This document shows positions 37,401 through 49,400 of a stretch of 64,000 nt of DNA, piece by piece (positions within the stretch are counted from its first letter, which is position 1; every line of letters starts with the position of its first letter). The notes beneath the pieces were generated by a model. That model was not told where the DNA came from and made no database searches. It saw only the letters and a program-made list of their open reading frames with translations. Source of the stretch: Notospermus geniculatus (lineage: Eukaryota; Nemertea; Pilidiophora; Heteronemertea; Lineidae); assembly GCA_002633025.1 (NCBI GenBank), contig NMRB01002146.1:1-64000 (forward strand). Reading direction: 5' to 3'. The translations under genes and the position numbers were made by a program.

Positions 37401-40400
37401 GTATTTTCCCTAGATTAAAACGATAGAGAGATACATAAGTCAATGTTTTAACAAGTAGTATATCCTTTCCAACCCGCAGGAAAGAAGCAAGCCTTCATGG
37501 ATGTCATGCAAGTGTACGTATTTCTCCTCTGGGGACTTCCTATTCGAACAAAACAACTATTTTGGTTCGTTGTCAACAGAAGGCATAGCCTTGGCATCTT
37601 CATAAACACGAGCTGAGCTGAGAACATTAGACAATCCGCGCAACTACAGTAGCCTACATGGACGGCCAATCTTTCAGCAGGCGTTTCGAGAAGTGTGAAT
37701 GAGAACTGATGTTTAGCATCAAAAAACAAGTGCTAACTGTGGGCGAATTATACGTTTGAAAGTCAAGAGCTGCACCTTTTGGAAGAACGGAATTTCAGGC
37801 AACCCAGGCGTTCAAAGAGAAAGGTTAAATCTAAAAGAAACATTCGAGGTGTTAATTTCAGGAAGATAACATTACATTTGTTTTTTAAACAAGTTCAAAG
37901 GAAGCTTGGAATAAACTGGGATTCAAACTGTGAAGAATGGTAAACACTGCTGTATATTGTAGAGAACAAGGAAAGGTTTTTTTTTCAAACGCACCTCAGA
38001 TGTATACAGAGAATGTGTCTGAACGTTGCTTGGAGCGAACTGATGAGTGCACGTTTTGTTGGTTGACCGCGTCAATTGGCAGGAGGAGGCGTTTTCCCTT
38101 TCATGATCTGAACGAAGTTTTGTGGCAGAAATTTTCGTCTACTTTGTCGTTGGGAAACTTGGTTTCAACAGATTTACCATTTTTCACAAAGCAACACCAG
38201 TTACATGTAGGTGATATTTTCGGCGAACTAAAGGCATGGTACTCTCAGATTGAAGTTGCAACAGAGCGGTAGCAGCCTTTGCTACGAGGCTTCGGATGGA
38301 CACGGAGAGACATCTCCAACATAGTGGAAGACAGTCGAGGGTTTCTTTTCAAAATGAACATGATGAACCAACTTGATTGGCCAGTGGATGGACCGATTCA
38401 TGATTTTATAGCCAATGATGAGGCGTGTAACAACGAGGCTTAAGAGCAGTTGGTGATACGTGCATAGGGTTCCATGAGTGTCTTAATTACTTCGAGATGG
38501 CTTTACAGGAAAGAAGGCAAATCAAACAGGAAATTATTAAAAGATTGAGCGAAACCGCATTACATTAATATTCTACCCGTTGACTCGTCTAATAGCCAGT
38601 TCCTCTGATCACTTTACTAATCAACGAAGGGTCTTTAACGTTAGACCAAAACAGGACAATAGATTTTAGTGCTATTAGGTCCATCTACCTGACTCACCAC
38701 GCCCCAAAGACATGCTTACTCCATCGCGGGGCCTATTTCCATCGCAATGATGCCACATCAGCCTGTTACATTATCGGAATACTAACGACCGTTTTAGCAA
38801 CGATAGCCGATACCATTACCTAAAAGCAATATGTTTGATGGACGAAGCTACTATCTAACGGACACTCGCGGACGTCGGCTGTCATGATGGTTTGGAGAAC
38901 CTCATCGGACTATCATTCAACATACTCCGAATAGTAAATACTACTATAATTGAAGGAAGTAATTTGCCGAGTGATGAGCGGCTCGGTGGCTTCCTAGAAT
39001 ACCAAGTAAGATGTCCACAACGTAATGGCCATATTCATCTTTTTCGACGACAAGATGACGTACACATGTATGACAATTTCTTCAAGTATTTCATTGGCCA
39101 CTTTGCCGTTAAGACATGACTAACGGTGATTGCATTCTCGATAGTCAAGTTTGGGTTTCATTTGAGTTTTCGCAAAGCCTCCGAAACATAGCTTTCCGTA
39201 AATAACTTGAAGGTCATCTGTGTAACATATTCCGTACTTCCATACCTAAACGGTCAGTTGACAATACTGCGGCTCAGCCGGTGGAATGCAGGGGGCGCTG
39301 CTAGACTCTCAGTATTGACCAATGGAAAGCGGATTTTATCACGCCTGTTGATCATCAGGCCTTACGTCATTCCACTCGCCATCAATTTCATGTTAGTTAT
39401 GAGTTCCAATAGCCTATAGTCGTGGCTGTGTGATATAAACATCAGCCGTGACAGCGGCTCGGCGCGAATTAGATAGATGTCGAAATATTTGACCCATAGG
39501 TGCCTTAAATTTTAGGTTTATCATATTAGTTTTTATTAATGAAGAAAATGACAGCGATATACTCCACTTTACACTCTTCTAANTTATGACTCACATCTGT
39601 GATTGGGGATTTTAATTTGAGATATACTGCGTAAGATATCCGCTTGAAGTCGACATCATGTCTGCAGGCTGTTCAACCTCATATCGACCGTTCATAATAC
39701 CATAAAGAAAGTTCTATACCTGGTATGATGTTTCCCTGGAACATGTTGACTTGACACTTGTTCGTTCTTCTGGTACATTCACCCAGGTGAGCACATGGTC
39801 CATGGACCATTTCATTTTAAAAGAAGCAGTCGGAGAAAAAAACTCGAAAAGGCAATTCCCCGGCCGGGAATCGAACCCGCGGTCTCCCGCGCGACTGGCG
39901 GTAACACGTCACCACTATACTACGGAGGATTACTGGCGTACGACTAGCAGACACATTCTATATTGGTAGCGACAACTGAAGTTTGTCATCTTTGACCTCC
40001 GGCCATCTTTGCTCCAACGCCGAATAAACCGGTGTGGCGGATTCTGTTCACTCTCCTCCAACTGGAGTGGTCAGGAAGACGTTTTGCCAGGCGGAGAAAT
40101 CCCCCTTCTACCAGAGTTGACCACATCCATTACCATTTAGTCCAACAGGGAGATATACGGGGGAGATAAAATACTCTGCTGATCTCGTCCATGACTCTCT
40201 CTGGCCTGATCATCCAACAAATCACTCTCTACCAATCATTGTCTTGCTAATGTACCTCCCTGGTGCCAAAACCTATTATTCATCAATATGTTTGGCCCGT
40301 TGTCTCAGGCGGGCGGACTAATGGCTTTGAACGACCTGCTACTAGAGAAAACTTGCTATGCAGGGGCTGCGTTCCAACAGAGACTGGGTAAATACACTTG

Positions 40401-43400
40401 ACAAGATAATACGCCGATCGCCCCCGACTGATTCGGTGTGCCAGGCATGTTGCTTCCGTCAAGATACAGAAGCGTTCGGTTTGAAATTTTGATCGGGGAG
40501 AGTGTGTTTGCCAGCTGACAACGATCCATCTGCCTTGAAAGGACGCTGTCTCGTGGTGGGACCAACGATGAAAGACGAATAGGACTTGCTGTTAAGGGCC
40601 TGTCACACTGGAGTAGTTCTCAAAACGTCCTGCCCCGTCCCAAAAAAATCGTAAAACGGGCTAGAACGTGTAACCCTTCGCCAAATAATGCTTTGATGTA
40701 CTGGAGCACCCTTCCCGTCCATGAAGTTCGTAACAAGACTGTAAAAAGTTGCCACTACGTCAACTACGTTCGCACACAGTTTGAGCTCGTTCGGCAAAAT
40801 TTTCAAGAACGTACTGAGAACTAGCTCAGTGTGATGGGGGTATTAGCAACAAGTCAAGATACAGATAAGTGAACGTTTCTTCTGAAGAACTGGCGATTAA
40901 GTAATACACATAAATTTCTCCTGCATGCTTCAAGTCTGTCAATGAATGCTTCCATCCAGTTCTGCAATGATTTATCTTGCATGCATCCATGCAGCCCCAG
41001 AGCGTTTCGCCTGCATGTTGTATCAAACCCCTTGAGGTCGTTGATTGAGCATTAGCATGCACTATAATAGAAAATAAGCAGATTGTGGTCGTTATTGCCG
41101 GCCCCTCGCCATCACAACCTCATCATGCCCCTTCCCCATGCCAGACTGAGCTGCACAGTATGTAGTTAATAATGCATTGCAATATGGACTATCCCGTCGA
41201 GACTGGATTATAAATGAGAACTGATGGACCAGGCACCCAAGCGGAAGATATGACCAGACGGGTTGTCACCGTCGTTCAGCGGGATACATAAACAGTATAC
41301 CTGGCTTTGGGCTCCCAGAAGCAAGGCACAATCGGTACACATTGGGACGGAAGCCATCCAACGTGTACGAACGGATTTCAACCGTATTTGGGCATCGGCG
41401 AACCACTAGGGGGCTTGAATTAGACGCTGAAAGGGTGTACACCATGGTTGTATTCTTGTTCAGAGGAAGACACCGGCGTACCAAGTTCGGCGGTTCGCCG
41501 ATTCGGTGATTTCGAACTGCTGGTAGATGAGTCACCTATAAAGAGTCCATCAATACACGAAGTGCAATGAGTCTACTTTTCTGCAAGGTATGCTTGGTTT
41601 TACCACAGGTGGTCGGTCACCAATAGAACACACAGCAGCAGCAGCAGGTCAGACTATACTGAGAAGGCTAATCGTCTAACCATTCAACATTTCCTCGACA
41701 CACACAACCTTTCAAGACATCCATTCTACTGGTCAATGTCCCCTTCACTGAAAGCAGTTGGCCTAAAAATAGCCAGCGGTGGTCTATATAAAACTTGAAA
41801 CCGGATACTGTGGAGATCGACGGAGGCAGGCGGTGGATGCAAAAGGAATCAATAGACAACGAGTTTGTTGACGGACACTCGAATCGTTTGACTGCGTCTT
41901 CATTACCAATCACCAAATTATGGATATTCATCCTGATTAGTAGACATATCCACAGGCGTATCGAGTTCACCTCTTTGGCGAGGATCAAGAGCGGCAGATG
42001 CTTTCGAATTCCAGTAGAAAAAAGAAAGGAAAGACGAAGGAGATTAGGCAATCATGGTATCGGACTGGAGGGGACGTTTGTTTTCCTATTGGCCCTGGGG
42101 CAATACGAGCAGTCAGTCAGTTGACCAATACGTGTCACTACGGTCCAATTTAATGCCTAGCGGACCCTGGGGTCAGAGACCTGCCTTCTCTGGACTTCGC
42201 AGAGGCAAGAGAAAGGGCAAGTGGCGGTGATGGACTCGGATCCGACGCTCCTGCCGGCACAAAAAACAAACAAACAACAAACCCATTGAGCACCCATCAA
42301 GTAAATTTTTTTGTCGTATCTCAGGAGCACGCAGCATCCTGGGCAAAACCTCACGGATGTCACCTGGTGGCTCGGCATGGCGACAGTGGTCAGATTGCTT
42401 TTGATGACGTACCGTGTGAAATTGATGCCTAAACTTTAAGCACCAGTTCTAGAAATGTAAGATACCGAATTTTGATGCTGGCTTGCAGGCAAACATGACT
42501 TTATTACGGCTCTTCTTGCTTACGCCATAAGACTCTTCTACCATGTTCACATATTTTGCAAATAGATAGTCCGGCAATTTCTTGTTCAAATATCAATTTG
42601 ACGTCTGATTGCCGTCTCCATCTGGAGAGGTTATCCTCCCTGACATTCCAGCAGAATCAATAGAGTAAAGTACATCGTCCTTTATGTCTTGGTCGACGGA
42701 AGTTATTCAAGATGTCGAAGTATGCAATCTGACTCTTGTCGTTTGACTCCTTTTAACCTTGGAGTACACCACTGCTCCCGTCATGACCGGTGGTTTGGCC
42801 TTTGGGATTTGTGGAGATCGAGGTGAGCATCAGGTGGCTACGACAATGGAGTATGGAAGCAAGGTGAAGAGGACCATATACCCAAGGGTTGTGGCACAGG
42901 ATGTTGTAGATGACTGTGAACAGTACTCGTCAATGAAGGTTCTGTAATGAATGAACCTCAAACTAATTTTGATGGATGGGTACTAGGTTGCTGATGAAGA
43001 CACAGTAGTGTCGAAAGCTTGTATCGGGTCCTCGGACCAATAAACAGTTGATCTTCAACAAGGTGTCGCACTCGTATTCAAAGTAATTTTGATGGACGAT
43101 TTTGAAGCATGTACCCCATACAACGGGAAAAGCTTAACTAGGGAAGAGAGCCACCGCTATCGACCCCTTGGTTAGGATGAGGAGTCGGCGGGTCTAACTC
43201 CAATTTTTTAAGTGGCTGATTATGATTCAGATCATGACACTAATGCATAGTGTCACGTTTAAGTACAACTCAATTCATTACTGACATATATTGTTCATTA
43301 ACTCGGTAATGAGTTGCATAAATCAAGATGTCATTGATACACAGTTTGAGTCTAAATTAAAGCCTTCCGTTCAGTATTTAAAGTGGCAGTGACACTCTCT

Positions 43401-46400
43401 ACATCCTTCGCGATTTTCATTGGTATCACTTTTAGGAGAGACCTCACTCTGCTATTTAATTAAGTATATATGTCTACCATGTTACACAAGTTAACTTGAA
43501 GTGTCAATACATCACAAGACGCTCGACTTTATCTGATGAAAAATGCCAACTTTATTCGTAGTCACGTCTGAAAGCGATAGGGGATCAGCAACGTCAACTG
43601 TATCAATTTTAAATCAGGACGCTATCCCCTGAATCACTTCAAATCGTTATAAAACCGAAGAAGAATTGACAAGTCATCGTAAACCTTTAGAATATTCATG
43701 TTTTTGAATGCCGAGGCATGTTCAGAGTGGCGGGTGACTGACGCGGTAAGTCTCTATTTGATGGGACTGATAACCAACGTGACCTGACTCGCGGCGAACA
43801 TATCAACTTTGATTAATCAGATATTTTGAAACGAAACGCGCTTCTGATCAGTCGTTTAATGCTTTTTTCAAGTACCTTGTTGCTTCACTCAATTAAGTGC
43901 TGTAATTGACAACTGGATGGCTGGCCTGTGATCATTCTCCAACGACACGATTCATCTCTGATTCAAGTTACCTACTTGAAAATCGCTTCGAATACGCAGC
44001 AAGAAAAACGATTGCATGCCTGCGACAGCAATTGAGGAATTGGTAAAAGTCTTCGATCATATTTCCCAGCTCCTTGCTCCCAATTCCCTCCAGCAGCAGC
44101 TTTGAAAACCTGGGGTCTTATCCCCGTCAATTTCACACGACTCAAGGTGAAATCGATTGCCAACACAATGTTTGGTACATGCACACACAATGCATGTTTA
44201 AAGCTGCACTTGCTTCTCTGTAATATCACCATTCAATGATCTTTAGGTGACGCAGGTGGTAAACTTGGTACCCTGTTGGACCCAAGGATTCCACTCAGAT
44301 TTTTCAATTCTACTCAAAATGCAAGTGATGATTAAGCCCGCTGCTTCCAATTAAGAACCCAATTTCCTGTCGAATGAAAACCGTCTTCCGCAACAAAAAA
44401 TGCTCATCTGTTCCTTGTTGCATACGCGCTGCGTCTTAAAGACTGATGGTAAAGCTATTAGCTTTTGCAGCTCTTCGATATACCCCAATGAGGCTTATCT
44501 TCAGTGGTAAGAATGCAGCGTGTTCTAAGACGTGTTCGGTTTCTTTTGCCGTATTGCTCAGGGCGACCTTGGTGCTATCTTGGAGTGTACGTGATATCGG
44601 AGACTGCTTGCAAGTTGCGCATTCATGATTGCTGAGAACACATGGCGGATGACTTTAGTTGGTTGAGGCAATGTTACGTCAATAGTAGAAAAGCAAGGTT
44701 GAGTGGATCGTGGAAAGCGAAATCGAAATCACAACAACGCTTTTTCATTTCAACGCCGCAAACAACAGCCTATTGCATCTTGCATAAATGAACTACTCAA
44801 CGACTACTGAAGGCAACAATTGTAATTGCTTTTAACTGCTGAAAGTAGCATTGCTTACGATGCCGAACTGCCAAAAGCTTTACTCGACTGCCGAAATGAA
44901 CAGTATTGCTTTTGACTGCCAGGAGACCTGATAGCCGAGTGGTTACCACGTCTGCTAAGCAAGCGGCATGTCCCGGGTTCGAATCCAGCCCGGGCCACAT
45001 GGGATATCATCCCTGGCTCTTCACGTCCGTCGCATGGGACAGTGACTGAGCTGTGGTGCCTTGTACCTTGTTCCTTTGTAAGGGCAAGTAAAGGACCGCA
45101 TAAAGCAGCTTGAGATGGCCTCTTCCGTATACAATGGCCAATAATGCTGTGGCTTCGACCCGCTCGAAACGCAGAAATACAATACAATGCTGCAGGACCA
45201 TGATTCATCAGAAAAGAGGCAAATGATTACCAAGCTGCAGAACGAATCAATTCCTTCACTAAAGAGAGAGAGAGGCACTCTAGAATAGCTAAGTCAACAT
45301 CTGACCTGTTACACCAGCTAAGTAAAACACATTGCAATAAACACCTTCCTGCGATTGCTTTCAACGCTGACTCATTTGTCGTTTTGCCCCATTTTTTATT
45401 TGCTGGATGACAAACCAGTGACACGCCTTCGCCTTGTTCCATGCCACTCCACGATCATTGGCACCTGACAACAAATGTATTTTACCGATCGAAGCCAACA
45501 GAGACGCCGCTTACCTATCCATCAAATTGGCCATTATACCCCTTCCCACCCCACCTGACCAAATTACGGTCTCCCCGGCCACGAGGTGATAACTGTAACT
45601 AAATGAAGATAACCCTAATCAGATGGTGTAGTCACGCACGGTGAGATACTGCGGGGTTTTAGCACCCTCGGCCACGTCCACTAACTGATTCATTAGTGAT
45701 AGGTGTTTTTCTTGTATCTTCTCTCGCGTGATTGCCTGGCCAGGACCGTGTTCTTAAGGCTAGATAGAGCCACTTTTATCAGCAAGTGCGTCTTATAACG
45801 TCCACTGAGCACGTTTTCTCTAACCTTAATGAACCGTGTTTTTTCTTCTGGAGTGTTTTTTCACAGGTTTTGGTATATACACAGGTGACGCCAATAAGAC
45901 CAAAACATGACGGTTCATTTTTTGCTCCTTATTGCTCCATGGAAACTACGCCCTGAAAAAACCATCTCACTTCCAGTTTGGTTTTTATCTACAACGACTG
46001 CCGTACAAACCCCGACCTCATTTTCACTAAGAGACACCATTTATTCAAAGATTATGCAACCGATCACCAATCTTACAGACCTATCGAGATTTATCTCCAA
46101 GTCGTCTGTCTACAGAATAAAAACGAAGGGCAATCTTTCAATTAAGGTAATTGAACGAAATCAGCATGACTCTCTGTCTAATGAACCAGGATTAATTCTC
46201 TCGCCTTCTAATTTTACTCGATCAAGAGAGGCTCGATCGGAAGCTGTTGCTTCGCTCTGGAAGCCGACCGACGGGTGACGATCACCGAAAGAATACCGGA
46301 TAATCGTTTAGCTATGCACATCACCGATTACGTATTGGAGGACAATGACAACTGCAAGTGTGAAAGGAATGGGAGTCCAAGGAATGCAGGTCCTGGTCCC

Positions 46401-49400
46401 AATAGTCTGCCGCTGTAAGGTTCGAATGGTCACATCAGTTTCTAGAGCCATATCCTAATCTCCCATTGAACAATGAATAACCAGACTTGGTGAGATTCCT
46501 GGGGGACCAAAATTGCTGTCACATCTGAGCCAGAAAATGAAATGGCCAGGGCCATTGTGCTCACCTCTGTGACAGAGTATGAAGTGTGAGTAGCCTGGTG
46601 ATACATTGAATGGTGAAGGATTAGTGCAGAAACATTGTAACATTTACTACCGATGAGATATGGCCAAAGTCAATTTTTCAAGGTGGCCGCCTGGCAGCCA
46701 TGTTGAAGTCCAATCGAACCGAAATTTGGCATTTAAGTAGACGGTACCAAGACACATATTTAGGCACGGTTAAAGCATCCTAGCTACCACTATTTATGAG
46801 GTGTGGGTCGAAGTCCATTTTTCAAGATGGCTCCCTGGCGGCCATATTTGACGTCGAATCTGCCTGAAATTTACCATATATTTATATGGTACCTAGATAC
46901 GTATTTTGACAACGTTAAAACATCCTACCTACTCCCATTTATAAAATGTGGGTCAAAGTCCATTTTTCAAGATGGCTTCCTGGCGGCCATATTTGAAGTC
47001 CGATCGGGTTGAAATTTGGTGCATTCGTGCAGGGTGCCTAGATATATCATCACACCAAATCACAACACTCCATGTCAAATAGCAATGAAATGTGCCACCA
47101 AACAGTGAATTTTGAACTTTGACCTCTGTGACCTTGAAAAGTANNNNNNNNNNNNNNNNNNNNNNNNNNNNNNNNNNNNNNNNNNNNNNNNNNNNNNNNN
47201 NNNNNNNNNNNNNNNNNNNNNNNNNNNNNNNNNNNNNNNNNNNNNNNNNNNNNNNNNNNNNNNNNNNNNNNNNNNNNNNNCCGAAGGCGTCAGCGCCGAT
47301 GTAGGCCTACTTTGTAGCATTCGATCTTCAGGCAGCTTATAACTGCATAGCCTTTGAACTGTCAAAGATGTCAAATCGAGTAAGCTATCCTAAAGGTGTA
47401 CGAAAAGTACCGACGGATGTGCTTCGTTGCAACCTGTTTTTAGGCAGCTTACTGCAAAGCTTTGGGACAACAATTTCAAGTGGCGCACAATGCATTGTCA
47501 GTTGTTGTCTGTTCACCAACATTTGGTAGGACAATCAAATGTGATATTTACAGCCCAAACCCCGACGGAATGCCGCATTTCACCGACAGATAAACTACTG
47601 AGGGAAGATTCGCGTTGGATCACTAACAAACGCTTACTTTGCCGTCAAAAACATATCATTCGTTCGAGTTTCACGGGATTAGAGTGTAAAGCAGAGATTT
47701 ATTAGGTTTCAATCCCGTCACTCGGTGAATGGTTGTATTTATCTGTGAAATACAAACCGATGTAAATCTTCATCGTTTGACGTGCAACAGGTGAGATGGT
47801 TTTATCGTAAAGCTTTGTGGAATGCGATGCAACTGTCTTATTTAATATTGACTACCAGATTATAGAAGAAGCTATTGGAGTTTCATTTCCTCAGCGGATT
47901 CGTTTGTGAAGAGTATGGAAACACGATTGTGTAATTGCTGACTCCCGGTTCGTTTTGCACCTAATCCTTGGCCTCACTCCACCCAGTTACAATCCAACTG
48001 TTAGTATTGACTAACAGATTATATAAAAAGCTTCTGCAGTTTCGTTTCCATGCAGTTTTTACAGAGCAGTGACAATGTCATTGTCCGCTTGTTGCTAACT
48101 TTTGGCTCGTATGGCCCTTAATCCTCATGGCAGTTACAATGTACATGTACCTCCCACCAGGCTACAAATGAAAAAATAGTGCAAAAGCGTAGAGTGGGTT
48201 CAGAAACTACCATGTGAACAATAACGTACGGTAACGATCGTGCAGAATTTGATGCGCTGGACAAAAGGGGGTTTCGTTCCCACGTAGTTTCGGTAAAAAG
48301 TAACGTTTCATGACCTTCCCGGCTCACCACACTTCACACGCACAATGAAATAACCTTTGAGCAGCCGGCAACCGCCAGTAACGATCCACCGTGCGTTTTT
48401 TTATGATCTGAAACCCTTCGTTGCACCTCCCGTTGCCTAGGTAACGCCTCCGCCGATTTCGCACGCTTCTTTTCCGCCTTTCCTGTCAGAACTGGTTCCT
48501 GATGTACCAACCTCGGAGTCTCGACTCTTGTCAACATACACGTACTTATTCCGCAAGGAACATTAATTTGCCGCATCAAGTGTACTTAACTGCTGGGAAA
48601 TGAGGTCCCGTGCCTTTCTGTCGGTGTATGGCAAAAAAGGTACAAAGGCAACTGTGATCTTTTGTACTTCGGCGTGAAATACACAAGCGTCATACTTGTA
48701 AAGATGATTGAAATGCATTTCATGGGTTCTGGCAGCCTGCTTCAACGCTTTCCGATTCATACCACCAAGAATATATTCTTGATACCACTCGCCGACCTGC
48801 AGAATTCGGAACGGGAACAGAGAAAAATGCCCTGTATTTCTTGCCGTGCTGCTTCAAAGGAAAGCCTTTTCTGTGCCGCATAGGCGTCGGCGAGGAAGTG
48901 CGAACTGGCCCTAAAGACAAAAGGCTCTCCGATTCAGCCGTCATCGCTCTCCGCGATGCTTCCTACAAAGACAGACTGGAAGGGGAAATGCGAGGACAGA
49001 GTGGACAGTTGCCTTGTGGTAGGCTTCGCCAGTTCACTGACCTTGGGACCGAAGACACTGCAACTGGTGTCAGTTTTCTGATTGGATTCGCTGAGTTTTT
49101 GTGCGTGTGGCTGCGATTATGACACCGCGGTTTTCAATCCGATTGGATGGATGGCGATTACGTCTAAAAATAGCCTGATGGCTCTGTTGAGAAAACCTAC
49201 AAGGTTGATGATGATAGCGAGGTAATTACGGTCTAAAACGTCTTCCCGTGAGAAGGAATTGCGCGGTGTTGAAATTCAAAGCACACGACATTGCCATCGA
49301 TCTTGGGAATGGACATCTCGTGAAAGGCTTTCGTCGTGACAATTCTTATACCAGGCCGACGCCACAGCGCGTGTTCTTACTGCCTCGAGAGCAATACACA

